Notes: generated by a model from the sequence alone, not told the origin. A stretch of DNA of 64,000 bases from Polymorphobacter multimanifer (GCF_014205635.1 NZ_JACIIV010000022.1:1-64000); one strand, 5' to 3'. Shown: positions 43,964 to 53,992, counted from the stretch's first letter. Translations and numbers: made by a program.

Positions 43964-45451
43964 TCAGCCGAGTGATCTTTCCATGCGGTCGAAGCCGGCG
44001 AGGACCTTGGGGCTGACGCCGGCGCTGACCTTGCTGCCGATGATGGCAGCGGCGAAGCCGGCGATGACGCCGGGGACGATCTCGTAGAGGAAGGCCGAGG
44101 GGGCCTGGCCCTGGATGGTGAAGGGCAGATAGAGCCAGCCGAGCACGGTGGCGGCACCGGCGACCATGCCGGCCAGCGCACCGCTGCGGGTGAGGCCCTT
44201 CCAGTGCAGGCTGAGCAGAACCACCGGGCCGAAGGCAGCGCCGAAGCCGGCCCAGGCATTGCCGACGAGGCCGAGGATGGTGGACGAGCGGTCGAGTGCC
44301 AGGATGCCGGCGACCATGGCGACCGCCAGCGTGGCAAGACGGCCGACAAGCACGAGCTCGGACTGGCTCGCGGCGGGGCGGAGGAATGTCTTGTAGAGAT
44401 CTTCGGTGAGCGAGCTCGACGAGACGAGGAGCTGGCTGGAGATCGTGCTCATGATCGCGGCGAGGATGGCAGCGAGGAGGAAGCCGGCGAGATAGGGATT
44501 GAACAGCGCCTGGGCGAGGACAATGAAGATCGTCTCCGGGTCGGCGAGGGTGCGGCCCTGGGCGGAGATCCAGCCGGTGCCGGCGAGGCCGATGAAGACG
44601 GCGCCGATGACGCTGAGGATCATCCAGCCCATGCCGATGCGGCGCACGGTCGGCATGTCCTTGACCGAACGCACCGCCATGAAGCGGACGATGATGTGCG
44701 GCTGGCCGAAATAGCCGAGGCCCCAGGCAAGGCTGGAGATGATTCCCAGCGTGGTGGCGCCGGAGAGCCAGCTGAAATGTTCGGGCTGGACCGCGGTGAT
44801 GGCGGCGGATGTGGGGGTCCAGCCGCCGAGGACCCAGACGGTCATCGCCGGGACGGCGAGCAGCGCCACGAACATGATCATGCCCTGCACGAAATCGGTG
44901 AGACTGACGGCGAGGAAGCCGCCGAACAGCGTGTAGGCGAGGACGACGCCGGCGGTGATGACCAGCCCCAGCCGGTAATCATAGCCGAAGCTGGCTTCGA
45001 AGAGCTTGCCGCCCGCGACCATGCCGGCCGAGGTGTAGAGGGTGAAGAACACGACGATGACGAGGGCGGAGACGACGCGGAGCGCGCGGCTGCGATCCTC
45101 GAAGCGCTTTTCGAGAAAATCCGGGATGGTGAGGGCGTCGTCCGCCTGTTCGGTGTAGACGCGAAGGCGTGGTGCCACGAGGCGATAATTGGCCCATGCG
45201 CCGATGACGAGGCCGACGATGATCCAGGCGGCGTCGAGGCCGGCGAGATAGACCGCACCGGGGACGCCGAGGAGCAGCCATCCCGACATGTCGGAAGCGC
45301 CGGCGGACAGGGCAGCGACCGCGGGGCTGAGCTGGCGGCCGCCGAGCATGAACTCGGAGACGTTGCTGGTGGACGTGCGCCACGCATAGACGCCGATGCC
45401 GAGCATGAGCAGGAGATAGCCGGCAAGGGCGATGGCGGTTTCGACGGTCAT
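43964..45451 (-). CDS. putP: sodium/proline symporter
   Basis: The 495-residue protein is a solute:sodium symporter with about 13 membrane helices. It opens AIALAGYLLLMLGIGVYAWR and has GGRQLSPAVAALSAGASDMSGWLLLG, the PutP-characteristic ASDMSGW, an LVAPRLRVYTEQADDALTIP loop, FQGQPH-like YFGQPHIIVRFMAVRS and QLLVSSSSLTEDLYK. It takes up proline with Na+. putA is not in the window. The ATG of MTVETAIAL is the family start; a frame of 78 codons upstream is non-homologous. The 308-base upstream region is shared with the second TonB receptor. Confidence 0.94.
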   Translation of the reverse strand: MTVETAIALAGYLLLMLGIGVYAWRTSTSNVSEFMLGGRQLSPAVAALSAGASDMSGWLLLGVPGAVYLAGLDAAWIIVGLVIGAWANYRLVAPRLRVYTEQADDALTIPDFLEKRFEDRSRALRVVSALVIVVFFTLYTSAGMVAGGKLFEASFGYDYRLGLVITAGVVLAYTLFGGFLAVSLTDFVQGMIMFVALLAVPAMTVWVLGGWTPTSAAITAVQPEHFSWLSGATTLGIISSLAWGLGYFGQPHIIVRFMAVRSVKDMPTVRRIGMGWMILSVIGAVFIGLAGTGWISAQGRTLADPETIFIVLAQALFNPYLAGFLLAAILAAIMSTISSQLLVSSSSLTEDLYKTFLRPAASQSELVLVGRLATLAVAMVAGILALDRSSTILGLVGNAWAGFGAAFGPVVLLSLHWKGLTRSGALAGMVAGAATVLGWLYLPFTIQGQAPSAFLYEIVPGVIAGFAAAIIGSKVSAGVSPKVLAGFDRMERSLG

Positions 45452-45759
45452 GCTTGGCCCTGGCTGGAGAGTGCGGCCGCATTTCAGGCTGCGGGACCTG
45501 CCGTGGTGATGTGCGGTGCGTGAAGGCTTATTCAGGCGGCGGTGGTGATCGTCAAGGACTGGTGCGCGAACCGGTGTGCGCCCTGCGCGCGCAGGGGGCT
45601 CGAAGTGTGACTGTTTTGCCATAGCAGACGGTATTTCGTTGCGCCGCATCATAACATTGCCGCGCGAATGTTGCTCACCGCACAAAAATGCCTAGGCTGA
45701 TGGTACTATCCTAGCTTGCTAGTACACTTTTCATTTGTTTCTACATCAGGGGGTTTGCC
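45452..45759. other. divergent intergenic region between putP and the TonB receptor
   Basis: No gene is visible in these 308 bases. They contain the promoters of two divergent genes. The half near the TonB gene is AT-richer than its surroundings and carries several short inverted repeats, including the one listed at 45703-45725. A GGGGG ribosome-binding run lies about ten bases before the TonB start. I could not assign -10 or -35 elements with confidence. Confidence 0.5.
45703..45725. promoter_or_regulatory. inverted repeat, possible operator for the TonB receptor
   Basis: The arms GTACTA and TAGTAC are separated by 11 bases, and the spacer contains CTAGC, itself part of a CCTAG/CTAG-rich stretch. 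It lies 35 bases before the receptor ATG and could bind a dimeric regulator or overlap the promoter. It is a pattern observation only. Confidence 0.35.
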
Positions 45760-48700
45760 ATGGTTATCAGCTCGCGCGCGGCGTTTCGATCGGCAGTTTC
45801 TGCCTTTGCGCTGCTTTCCGTGCCAGGGTTGCTGCCGACCGCGGCGCAGGCGCAGGAAGTGGCGGCTGCTGTCGATGTCGATGACGAGACCGCGATCGTG
45901 GTGACTGGTTCGCGGTTGCGGCGTGATCCGAATGCGACGGCGCCGCTGCCGATCAGCACGCTGACCAGCGATGACTTCCGCAATGCCGGCAACACCGACG
46001 TGACGGCAACGCTGCGTCAGATCCCGGCGCTGCTGTCTTCGTCCACAGTTGCTGATTCGATCGAGCGGGGGCCCGTCAATGGAGGCGCTGGACAAGCGAC
46101 GCTGAACCTTCGGCAGCTCGGCGCCAACCGCACGCTCGTGGTTGTCGACGGCTGGCGGCATGTCTCGGGTGTGCAGGGTACGCAGACGGTCGACGTTTCG
46201 ACGATTCCCAATGCACTGATCGAGCGGGTGGAAGTGCTGACGGGTGGCGCGTCGGCAATCTATGGGGCCGATGCGGTGACGGGCGTGGTCAACTATGTGC
46301 TGAAGAGGGATTTCGAGGGGCTGGCGATCGATGCGCAGTCGGGAATTTCTTCGCGTGGCGATGGCCAGAGCTATCGGATCGAGGGCACGCTCGGCAAGAA
46401 TTTCGCCGGCGGTCGCGGCAATGTCACGCTGTCGCTTGGATATACCAACGACGCCGAGGTGTTGTTCAGCGACCGCGAGTTCACGCGTGACAATGGCCGG
46501 GGCAACAACTCGACCACCTATGGCAATCCGCTCAAGCGGTTCCAGCGGGGTGAGATCAATCCTTCGACGATGCCCAACTTTGCGGCGCGCTTTCGGCTCG
46601 GTGGCCCTGGCGGGGCGGCTACCCGCTTCCCCTTCGGCGCGGTCATCCCGACCGCCGAGCAGGTCGCGACGCTGTTTCCGGGCGGCATCACTGCCGCCGA
46701 GAGGGCCCTGGTCGACCGCGCGGAAGCAGCGCCGCTGTTCGCGATCGGTGCCGATCCGCGCTTCGCCATCTCGTCGGGCGCGGGCCTGATCTTCCGCGGT
46801 GACTTCGGCTTCTTCAATGCCGATGTGAACGGGAACGGCATTTCGGATTGCAACGAGAGCTATATCGGCCGCACCGGCTTCGGCGGTGGCGGCTGCTACA
46901 TCTCGCAGGCCGATGGCAGCGTGAAGGTCTTCGAGGACGGGATCATCTCGACCGGCTCGAACCAGTTCGGCGGCGATGGCGCGGTCGAGCGCACCAATAC
47001 CAGCTCGCTGACGCCGGGTTCCGAGCGCATCAACGGCAATCTGCGCGCCAGCTTCGAGGCAGCGCCCGAAGCACGGTTGTGGTTCGATGCCAAATATGCG
47101 CGCAACAACTCGACCATCCGCAACAACTACAACACCTTCTATGACAGCCTGCTGATCTTTCCCGACAATCCCTTCATTCCGGCTGCGCTTCAGAGCCAGG
47201 CGAATGTGGGCGGCGGGCTGCGCATCAGTCGCGATTTTCTCGATCTAGGGCCGGGCATCACCACTGCCAACCGCGATACCTACCGCATCGTCGGCGGGGT
47301 GGACGGCGATCTGACGCCGCATCTGCGCTACGAGTTCGTCGCGAACTATGGCCGCACCGACAACAGCACCACCTTCTCCAACTCGGTGCGCTATGACCGG
47401 CTGTTCGCCGCGATCGACGTGATCCGTCACCCGGTCACCGGCCAGCCGGTCTGCCGGTCCGACTTCGATCCGACGCCGCACCCCGGCTCGGAGATCTTTC
47501 CGGTGATCGCGCCGGGCTTCTTCACCTTCCGTCCCGGGGACGGTTCATGCCGCCCGGGGAACATCCTGCGCGGCGAGCAATCGCTCAGCCAGGCGGCGGT
47601 GGACTTCATCACCACGCCGACGACGACGCGGGCGCGGCTCGAGCAGACGGTGATCACCGGCCTGCTGTCGGGTGACACGGGCGGCTTCTTCAACCTGCCC
47701 GGTGGGGCTGTCGGCTTCGTGGCCGGCTTCGAATATCGCAAGGAGAAGTCGCAGACGACCTTCGACGACCTGCGTCTCGGCCTTCTGCCGGCAGGCTCGC
47801 CAGCCGGGGCGCAAGGGACGTTCATCGGTGACATCGAGCCGCAGAATCAGGCGCTGATCTTCGATCCTTCAAACCGGACGCGCAATGCCGGCGGGTCGTT
47901 CGACGTCAAGGAAGTGTTCGGCGAGATCAACCTGCCGCTCCTGCGGGATACGCCGTTCTTCCACGAACTGACGGTGGGTGGCGCCGGGCGCTATGCCAAT
48001 TACTCGACGGTGGGTGACACCTTCACCTGGAACGTCAACGGCACCTGGGCGCCGATCCGCGATATCCGCTTCCGCGGCACCTATGCCCGTGCAATCCGGG
48101 CGCCGAACATCGCCGAGCTGTTCGATCCGGAGCAGGGTGCAACCTTCCGGCCGTCCGACCCCTGCAATCAGACGCAGCTTGATTCGCTGGTCCGCGGCAA
48201 CAGCCCGGTGGCCGCCAACCGTGTTGCCAACTGCCGCGCCGATGGCATTCCCGTGGGCTATGAGGACCCGCTGACGGCGCGCTTCGGCGGGGTGTCGGGC
48301 GGCAACGTCAACCTGACCGAGGAGCGGGCGACGACCTGGACGGTGGGTGCCGTGGTGCAGCCGCGCTTCCTGCCGGGGCTGACGCTGAGCGGCGATTACT
48401 ACTCGATCCGCATCGACGATGCGATCCAGGCGGTGACCGCGCAAAACATCGTCAACACCTGCTACGACCTTGCCACCTTCCCGAACAGCTTCTGCCAGCT
48501 GTTCACGCGCAACCGCACTCCGGCATCGGCGACGTTCCTCGGCTTCAACTTCCTGCGGCAGACGCAGATCAACTTTGCGCGGCTCGATACTTCGGGCGTC
48601 GATTTCTCGGCCGATTACCGCTTTGCTGTCGGTCAGAACAATATCGCGCTGCGGGTTGCGGGCAACTGGACCGAGAAGCTCGACCGGTTCTTCGATCCGG

Positions 48701-49062
48701 TCGACCAGGATCTGGTGAACCCCGGCTTGCGTGAACTGGGTGTGCCGGAATGGTCGGGCTTCGGCTCGGTCAGCTACAACCGTGGTCCGTTCTCGATGAC
48801 CTATGGCGTGCAGTTCGTGCAATCGACGGCTGCGGCATCGGTGATCGAGATCGAGCGCATCGATGAAGAATTCGGGCCGGCGGGCTTTGCGCCGGATTAC
48901 TGGATCCACACCGTCAGCTTCAACTTCGACGCCACGCGGGAGCTGTCGTTCTACGGCGGTGTCAACAACCTGACCAACGCGGTCCCGTACATTTCGAGCT
49001 CGGCCTATCCGGTATCGGGTGTGGGGCGGTTCTTCTTCCTGGGTGCGCGCGTGCGGCTCTGA
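45760..49062 (+). CDS. TonB-dependent outer membrane receptor (second)
   Basis: The 1100-residue protein has a signal peptide (VSAFALLSVPGLLPTAAQA), a TonB box-like TAIVVTGSRLRR, a plug domain (NLRQLGANRTLVVVDG, VEVLTGGASAIYGADAVTGVV) and a long barrel ending GARVRL. At several points the barrel follows the first receptor in the window (FDVKEVFGEINLP, NVNGTWAPIRDIRFRG, AIRAPNIAELFDPEQG). This shows that the two are distant members of the same subfamily. It imports an unknown ligand. It ends at a hairpin terminator shared with the convergent cydC. Nothing around it suggests the substrate; putP is the divergent neighbour. Confidence 0.96.
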   Translation: MVISSRAAFRSAVSAFALLSVPGLLPTAAQAQEVAAAVDVDDETAIVVTGSRLRRDPNATAPLPISTLTSDDFRNAGNTDVTATLRQIPALLSSSTVADSIERGPVNGGAGQATLNLRQLGANRTLVVVDGWRHVSGVQGTQTVDVSTIPNALIERVEVLTGGASAIYGADAVTGVVNYVLKRDFEGLAIDAQSGISSRGDGQSYRIEGTLGKNFAGGRGNVTLSLGYTNDAEVLFSDREFTRDNGRGNNSTTYGNPLKRFQRGEINPSTMPNFAARFRLGGPGGAATRFPFGAVIPTAEQVATLFPGGITAAERALVDRAEAAPLFAIGADPRFAISSGAGLIFRGDFGFFNADVNGNGISDCNESYIGRTGFGGGGCYISQADGSVKVFEDGIISTGSNQFGGDGAVERTNTSSLTPGSERINGNLRASFEAAPEARLWFDAKYARNNSTIRNNYNTFYDSLLIFPDNPFIPAALQSQANVGGGLRISRDFLDLGPGITTANRDTYRIVGGVDGDLTPHLRYEFVANYGRTDNSTTFSNSVRYDRLFAAIDVIRHPVTGQPVCRSDFDPTPHPGSEIFPVIAPGFFTFRPGDGSCRPGNILRGEQSLSQAAVDFITTPTTTRARLEQTVITGLLSGDTGGFFNLPGGAVGFVAGFEYRKEKSQTTFDDLRLGLLPAGSPAGAQGTFIGDIEPQNQALIFDPSNRTRNAGGSFDVKEVFGEINLPLLRDTPFFHELTVGGAGRYANYSTVGDTFTWNVNGTWAPIRDIRFRGTYARAIRAPNIAELFDPEQGATFRPSDPCNQTQLDSLVRGNSPVAANRVANCRADGIPVGYEDPLTARFGGVSGGNVNLTEERATTWTVGAVVQPRFLPGLTLSGDYYSIRIDDAIQAVTAQNIVNTCYDLATFPNSFCQLFTRNRTPASATFLGFNFLRQTQINFARLDTSGVDFSADYRFAVGQNNIALRVAGNWTEKLDRFFDPVDQDLVNPGLRELGVPEWSGFGSVSYNRGPFSMTYGVQFVQSTAAASVIEIERIDEEFGPAGFAPDYWIHTVSFNFDATRELSFYGGVNNLTNAVPYISSSAYPVSGVGRFFFLGARVRL

Positions 49063-49085
49063 CGCACCCTGTTGGCTGACAAGAT

Positions 49086-49119
49086 GGGCGGCTCCTGCAA
49101 AGGGGCCGCCCTTCCTGCT
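49086..49119. terminator. hairpin terminator between TonB receptor and cydC
   Basis: A 10-bp GC-rich stem (GGGCGGCTCC / GGGGCCGCCC, one G-U pair, loop TGCAAA) lies in the 57 bases between two convergent genes. TTCCTGCTT follows it. It probably ends transcription of the TonB receptor and may act on the cydDC transcript coming the other way. Confidence 0.7.
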
Positions 49120-50709
49120 TCAGAGATGGATGCGCTGCCCGGTGAGGGCCAGCGGGGCGGGGCGGTGGCTGGTGAGGATGAGGCCGGTGCCGGTGGCATC
49201 GAGCCACATCCCGAGGCGGCGGACCAACTCGGCCTCGCTGGTGGCGTCCAGGCCCTCGGTGGGCTCGTCGAGGAGGAGCCAGGGGCGGCGGGCGAGGAGG
49301 GCGCGGGCCAGCGACAGGCGCTTGCGCTGGCCGCCGGAGAATTGCCCTGCACCTTCGCCGAGCCAGTGATCGAGGCCGCCTGTGAGAGCGCGGACATCGT
49401 CGGCGAGGCAGGCGGTCTCAAGCGCGTCCCACAGGGCGGCATCATCGAGACCGGGGGCGGCGAGGCGAAGATTGTCGGCGACCGAGCCGGCGATGAGCAC
49501 CGGCGACTGGGGGGCGCAGGCGAAGCGGGCACCGAGCGTGGCAAAGGCGATTTCCGCCACTGGCACGCCGCCGAGCTGCAGCGATTGCGGGGCATCGGCG
49601 CGCCAGCCGGCAAGCGATTCCAGAATGCGGGTCTTGCCGCTCCCCGAGGCGCCGGTGAGGGCGAGGCGGCCGCCGGGGAGGAGCTGGTGGCCGGCGATGG
49701 TGAGGGCCTCCCCGACTGGCGCCGGGGCGGGGAGGACGGTATCGGCGCCGAGACCGGTGAGCCGGTCCCTGGCGGCTGCAAGGGCTGCATCCTTGCCGCG
49801 GGCGCGGATGAAGGCGCCCTGGACTTCGGCACCGCCGGCGGCAGCAAGGGCTGCGAGCGCTGCGAGGGGGGCGCTGGCACCGCCAAGGGCTGCGGCGGCG
49901 GCGACGAGGGCGGCGAGCACCGGCCCGGCGGCGACGAGGACGCCGGCGAGCCAGGCCTCGCCGCGGACCATGCGCGCACGGGCTGCGTCCATGGCGGCGG
50001 CTTCGGCGATGACGGCGCTGCTGACAGGGTCGGCGAGGCCATAGACGGCGATTTCGGCGCCCGCAGCGAGCTGGTCGGTGACGAGCGCTTTCAGCGCCGA
50101 GGCGCGTGCCTGGGCTTCTGCAGCCGGGCCGTCGACCATGCGGGTGGCGACGCGGCCGGCGAGGCGGGGCAGGGCGAGGAGGCCGGTGGCGAGGAGGAGG
50201 GCGGGGGCAGGGCCGGCGAGCAGGGCGAGCAGCACGGCGAGGACACCGCCGGCGATGGCGGCGGGGCGTGCGGGGCTGCGGATGATGGCGTCTTCGAGCG
50301 CATCGACATCTTGCGTGAGGCGAGCGACGCCATCGCCGAGCATCAGGTCCCGCGTGGCACGCGGATCGCGGCTGGCAAGCTGGCCGAAGAGCTGCACCCG
50401 GACGGTGGCGAGGGCCCCCAGGGCGGCTTCGTGGCTCCAGAGGCGCTCGAAATAGCGGCCGCCGGTGCGGACCACCGCGGCGAGGCGGATGGTGGCGGAG
50501 GGGAGGAGGTAGTTGAAGGCGGCGACGCTGCCGAGGAGCCCGGCGAGGGCGGCGCCGGTGAGGAACCAGCCGGCGACGCCGAGCAGCGCCACGCCGGCGA
50601 GGGCGGCAGCGGCGGCGACAAGGCCGGCGCGGCGGAGTGCGGGCGTGTGCGCGGCGGCATCGAGCACCTGCTGCATCGCGTCGGCGGGGCGGGGAGTGAG
50701 GGCGGTCAT
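49120..50709 (-). CDS. cydC: thiol reductant ABC exporter subunit CydC
   Basis: CydC with CydD exports glutathione and cysteine to the periplasm and is needed to assemble cytochrome bd. The 529-residue protein has an N-terminal six-helix ABC membrane domain (GVALLGVAGWFLTGAALAGL, FNYLLPSATIRLAAVVRTG, GRYFERLWSHEA) and a C-terminal ATPase with Walker A LTGASGSGKT, signature FSGGQRKRLSLARALL and Walker B LLLDEPTEGLD. GRYFERLxSHEA is diagnostic for CydC. Its ATG overlaps the cydD TGA by four bases. The helices are unusually alanine-rich. Confidence 0.95.
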   Translation of the reverse strand: MTALTPRPADAMQQVLDAAAHTPALRRAGLVAAAAALAGVALLGVAGWFLTGAALAGLLGSVAAFNYLLPSATIRLAAVVRTGGRYFERLWSHEAALGALATVRVQLFGQLASRDPRATRDLMLGDGVARLTQDVDALEDAIIRSPARPAAIAGGVLAVLLALLAGPAPALLLATGLLALPRLAGRVATRMVDGPAAEAQARASALKALVTDQLAAGAEIAVYGLADPVSSAVIAEAAAMDAARARMVRGEAWLAGVLVAAGPVLAALVAAAAALGGASAPLAALAALAAAGGAEVQGAFIRARGKDAALAAARDRLTGLGADTVLPAPAPVGEALTIAGHQLLPGGRLALTGASGSGKTRILESLAGWRADAPQSLQLGGVPVAEIAFATLGARFACAPQSPVLIAGSVADNLRLAAPGLDDAALWDALETACLADDVRALTGGLDHWLGEGAGQFSGGQRKRLSLARALLARRPWLLLDEPTEGLDATSEAELVRRLGMWLDATGTGLILTSHRPAPLALTGQRIHL

Positions 50710-52289
50710 GCGAGATCGAGCCGGGAATCGGCGGCGGCGGCAAGTGCTGGATCATGGGTGGCGACAACGACGGCGTGGGTGGAGGCGAGGCGGCGCAGCG
50801 TGGCGATGATGGCGTCGGCGGTGGTTGCATCGAGATCGGCGGTGGGCTCGTCGAGCAGCAGCAGCGGGCGGCCGCTCGCCAGCGCACGGGCGAGGCCGAG
50901 GCGGCGGCGCTCGCCGCCCGACAGGCCCGAGCCGGCGGCATCGAGCGGAGCTTCGTCGCCGCCGCGGGCGGCGAGCAGCGGGGCAAGGCCCGAGGCTTCG
51001 AGGGCGTGTGCGATGGTGGCGGGGTTTCCGCCGCCGAGCGCCACATTGTCGGCGATGCTGCCGGCCATGACGAGCGGGCGCTGGCCGGCCCAGGCGGCAG
51101 CGGTGGCAGTGCCGGCGGTCCAGTCGAGGGTGCCGGCGTGGAGGGGTTGCAGCCCGGCCAGCGCGGCGAGCAGGCTGGACTTGCCGCAGCCGCTGGGGCC
51201 GGTGATGGCGATGAGGCCGGTGGCGGGGACGGCGAGGCTGACCGGGCCGACCGCGACCTTGCCATCATAGGCGACCGCGACGCCGGCAAGGGTGACGCCG
51301 GTGAACACGGTGCTGCGCGGCGGGGACGCTGCGGGAGCTGGCAGCTCGATATCGAGGGCGAGCGAAGCAGCTTCGCCGGTCTGGCGGTCGTGATAGGCGG
51401 CGGCGAGGCGGCGCATGGGAAGGTAGAATTCGGGGGCGAGGGCGAGGGCGAAGAAGGCGGCGGTGAGGCCGAGATTTTCGGGGGCGGGGAAGGGCAGCAG
51501 GCCGAGGAGGCTGAAGCCGCAATAAAGGGCGACGATGGCGACCGACAGGGCGGCAAGGAATTCGAGGATGCCGCTCGAAATGAAGGCGATGCGGAGCAGC
51601 GCCAGTGTGCGATCCGCGACTTCGGTGCTCGCCTGGCCGAGGTGGCTGGCGATGCGGGCCTCGGCGCCGAAGCTGCGGATTTCGGCAAGCGCACGCAGCC
51701 GGTCCGCGAACAGGCCGCCGAGCCGGCCGATGGCGGTGAGCTGGCGATCGGCGGCGGCGCGAGCGGCTCCGCCGGCGATGATCATGCCGATGGTGAAGGG
51801 GATGAGGGTGAGCAGCAGGATGCCGGCCGCGACCGGGCTGGCGATGGCGACCGCACCTGCAACGAGCAGTGGTGCGATGCGCGCAGCGCGGGCGAGCGGC
51901 TGGTAGCGGGCGGCGAGGCCCTCGATGGCCTCGATCTGGTCGACGGCGCGTGCCGCATCCTCGCCGGCCATGCGGGCACGGGCATGGGCGGTGGCGAAGA
52001 GCAGCGGCAGGTGGCGCGCGCGCAGCCGTGCCTTGAGATCGATGGCGGCGGCCATGCCGGCTTCCGCCGCGCGCGCCTGGGCCGCGGCGCGCACGAGGCC
52101 GGAGACGAGCATTGCTGCAAGGCCGCCGAGCACCGGCACGAGGCCGCCCCAGCAGCCTATGGTGAAAGCCAGCCCGGCGGCGAATAGGAAGGCGCCGGCG
52201 AGATCGGCGAGCCACCAGAGCGAGGCGCGGCGCAACGCCGCAGAACGCGGTGCGAAGGAACCGGAGGGGGTTGTGGCAGCGGCGGTCAC
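50706..52289 (-). CDS. cydD: thiol reductant ABC exporter subunit CydD
   Basis: The 527-residue half-transporter pairs with CydC. The membrane domain spans about residues 20-300 (LADLAGAFLFAAGLAFTIG, AAGILLLTLIPFTIGMIIAG, ILEFLAALSVAIVALYCGF with the YCGFSLLG typical of CydD). The ATPase has Walker A ITGPSGCGKSSLL, signature LSGGERRRLGLARAL and Walker B LLLDEPTADLD. The start is a GTG preceded by GGAG six bases away; upstream open frame without similarity was ignored. It is divergent from cydA across 99 bases, so the exporter and the oxidase may be co-regulated. I found no clear FNR box there. Confidence 0.94.
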   Translation of the reverse strand: MTAAATTPSGSFAPRSAALRRASLWWLADLAGAFLFAAGLAFTIGCWGGLVPVLGGLAAMLVSGLVRAAAQARAAEAGMAAAIDLKARLRARHLPLLFATAHARARMAGEDAARAVDQIEAIEGLAARYQPLARAARIAPLLVAGAVAIASPVAAGILLLTLIPFTIGMIIAGGAARAAADRQLTAIGRLGGLFADRLRALAEIRSFGAEARIASHLGQASTEVADRTLALLRIAFISSGILEFLAALSVAIVALYCGFSLLGLLPFPAPENLGLTAAFFALALAPEFYLPMRRLAAAYHDRQTGEAASLALDIELPAPAASPPRSTVFTGVTLAGVAVAYDGKVAVGPVSLAVPATGLIAITGPSGCGKSSLLAALAGLQPLHAGTLDWTAGTATAAAWAGQRPLVMAGSIADNVALGGGNPATIAHALEASGLAPLLAARGGDEAPLDAAGSGLSGGERRRLGLARALASGRPLLLLDEPTADLDATTADAIIATLRRLASTHAVVVATHDPALAAAADSRLDLA

Positions 52290-52388
52290 TTGGCGCTCCG
52301 CAGGATTGGGTGTACTCGGGAGGCCACTAGAGCAGATGGCCGGGCTTCCTCTTGACGAGGCCCTTTCGCATCTGACCCGGGGGCCTTG

Positions 52389-53987
52389 ATGATCGACTTC
52401 GCCGTTGTGGACATGTCGCGGCTGCAGTTTGCGCTCACCGCAATGTACCATTTCCTGTTCGTGCCGCTCACGCTCGGCTTGTCGTTCATGCTGGTCATCA
52501 TGGAAAGCATTTATGTGATGACCGACAAGGCCGTGTGGCGCGATGCCACGCGGTTCTGGGGCAAGCTGTTCGGCATCAACTTCGTGGTCGGCGTGGCGAC
52601 CGGCATCACGATGGAATTCCAGTTCGGCACCAACTGGGCGTATTTCAGCCATGCGGTGGGCGATGTGTTCGGAGCACCACTGGCGATCGAGGGGCTGATG
52701 GCGTTCTTCCTCGAGGCGACCTTCGTGGGGCTGATGTTCTTCGGCTGGGACAAGCTTTCTAAGCTCGGACACCTGGGGGTGACCTTCATGGTTGCGATCG
52801 GCACCAACTTCTCCGCGCTGTGGATCCTGATCGCCAATGGCTGGATGCAGAATCCGGTGGGCAGCCGCTTCAACCCCGAGACGATGCGGATGGAGATTAC
52901 CTCCATCGCCGATGTGCTTCTCAACCCCGTGGCCCAGGCCAAGTTCGTTCATACCGTTTCTGCCGGCTATGTCACGGGGGCGGTGTTCGTGCTGGCGATT
53001 TCGGCCTGGTATCTGCTGAAGGGCAGGCATGTGGCGGTGGCGCGGCGCAGCTTCACCGTGGCGGCGTCGTTCGGGCTGGCGGCCGCACTTTCGGTCGTCG
53101 TGCTGGGGGATGAGTCGGGCTATGCGCTGACCGACAACCAGCGGATGAAGCTCGCGAGCCTCGAGGCGATGTGGGACACGCAGCCGGCGCCGGCGAGCCT
53201 GACGCTGTTCGGCATTCCCGATGTGGAGGCGCGCGAGACGCATTTCGAGGTGAGCGTGCCGTGGGTGCTGGGGATCATCGCCACCCACAGCTTCGACAAG
53301 CCGGTGCGCGGGATCAACGACATGGTGGCGACCGCTGCCGAGCGGATCAGGAGCGGCATCTTTGCCTATGATGCGGTTGAGCGGCTGAAGATCGACCGCA
53401 ACGACATGGCGGCGCGCGAACGCTTCGAGCTTCACAAGGCCGATTATGGCTATGCGCTGCTCTTGAAGCGCTTCATCCCCGACCCGCGACTGGCGACGGG
53501 GGAGGACATCTACAAGGCGGCGATGAGCACGGTGCCCAATGTGCCGGCGATGTTCTGGTTCTTCCGGATCATGGCGGGGCTGGGGTTCTTCTTCATCGGC
53601 TTCTTCGCCCTCGCCTTCTGGCGGGCCTCGCGCCACAATTTCGAGACCGGGCCGTTCATGAAGGCGGCGGTGCTGATTTTGCCATTGCCGTTCATCGCGA
53701 TCCAGACCGGCTGGCTGCTTGCCGAGATCGGCCGCCAGCCCTGGGTTGTGGAGGGATCGCTGCCGACCTTCCTCGCCGCCTCCAGCCTGACGATCGGGCA
53801 GATCTGGACGACGATCATCGGCTTCACGCTTCTTTATGGCACGCTGGCGGTGATCATGGTGCGGCTGATGCTGAGCACCATCGCGCATGGGCCGGAACGG
53901 TCGGCGCCGCAGCGCGGCGATCTGCCCGAACTGGTGCCGGTGGGTGGCCGGAGTGCCGGCGGCATCATTCCCTTGCCGGCGGAGTAG
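52389..53987 (+). CDS. cydA: cytochrome bd ubiquinol oxidase subunit I
   Basis: CydA carries the haems of the quinol:O2 oxidoreductase. The 532-residue protein begins MIDFAVVDMSRLQFALTAMY with H21 (E. coli H19) as a haem ligand. A second histidine ligand lies in AKFVHTVSAGYVTG and the methionine ligand in WFFRIMAGLGF. The Q-loop region (AERIRSGIFAYDAVERLK) is of the long type, as in E. coli. About nine helices are visible. The ATG at 52389 is preceded by GGGGG. It opens the cydA-cydB-cydX cluster; cydB follows five bases after the stop. Bd oxidase supports respiration at low oxygen and resists nitric oxide and sulfide. Confidence 0.98.
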   Translation: MIDFAVVDMSRLQFALTAMYHFLFVPLTLGLSFMLVIMESIYVMTDKAVWRDATRFWGKLFGINFVVGVATGITMEFQFGTNWAYFSHAVGDVFGAPLAIEGLMAFFLEATFVGLMFFGWDKLSKLGHLGVTFMVAIGTNFSALWILIANGWMQNPVGSRFNPETMRMEITSIADVLLNPVAQAKFVHTVSAGYVTGAVFVLAISAWYLLKGRHVAVARRSFTVAASFGLAAALSVVVLGDESGYALTDNQRMKLASLEAMWDTQPAPASLTLFGIPDVEARETHFEVSVPWVLGIIATHSFDKPVRGINDMVATAAERIRSGIFAYDAVERLKIDRNDMAARERFELHKADYGYALLLKRFIPDPRLATGEDIYKAAMSTVPNVPAMFWFFRIMAGLGFFFIGFFALAFWRASRHNFETGPFMKAAVLILPLPFIAIQTGWLLAEIGRQPWVVEGSLPTFLAASSLTIGQIWTTIIGFTLLYGTLAVIMVRLMLSTIAHGPERSAPQRGDLPELVPVGGRSAGGIIPLPAE

Positions 53988-53992
53988 CACCG

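Noticed and set aside
50706-53990. A 1094-codon minus-strand frame covering cydD and extending over cydA.
   Set aside because: Only the part to about 52289 matches CydD. The extension is antisense to cydA, which has clear haem ligands on the plus strand.
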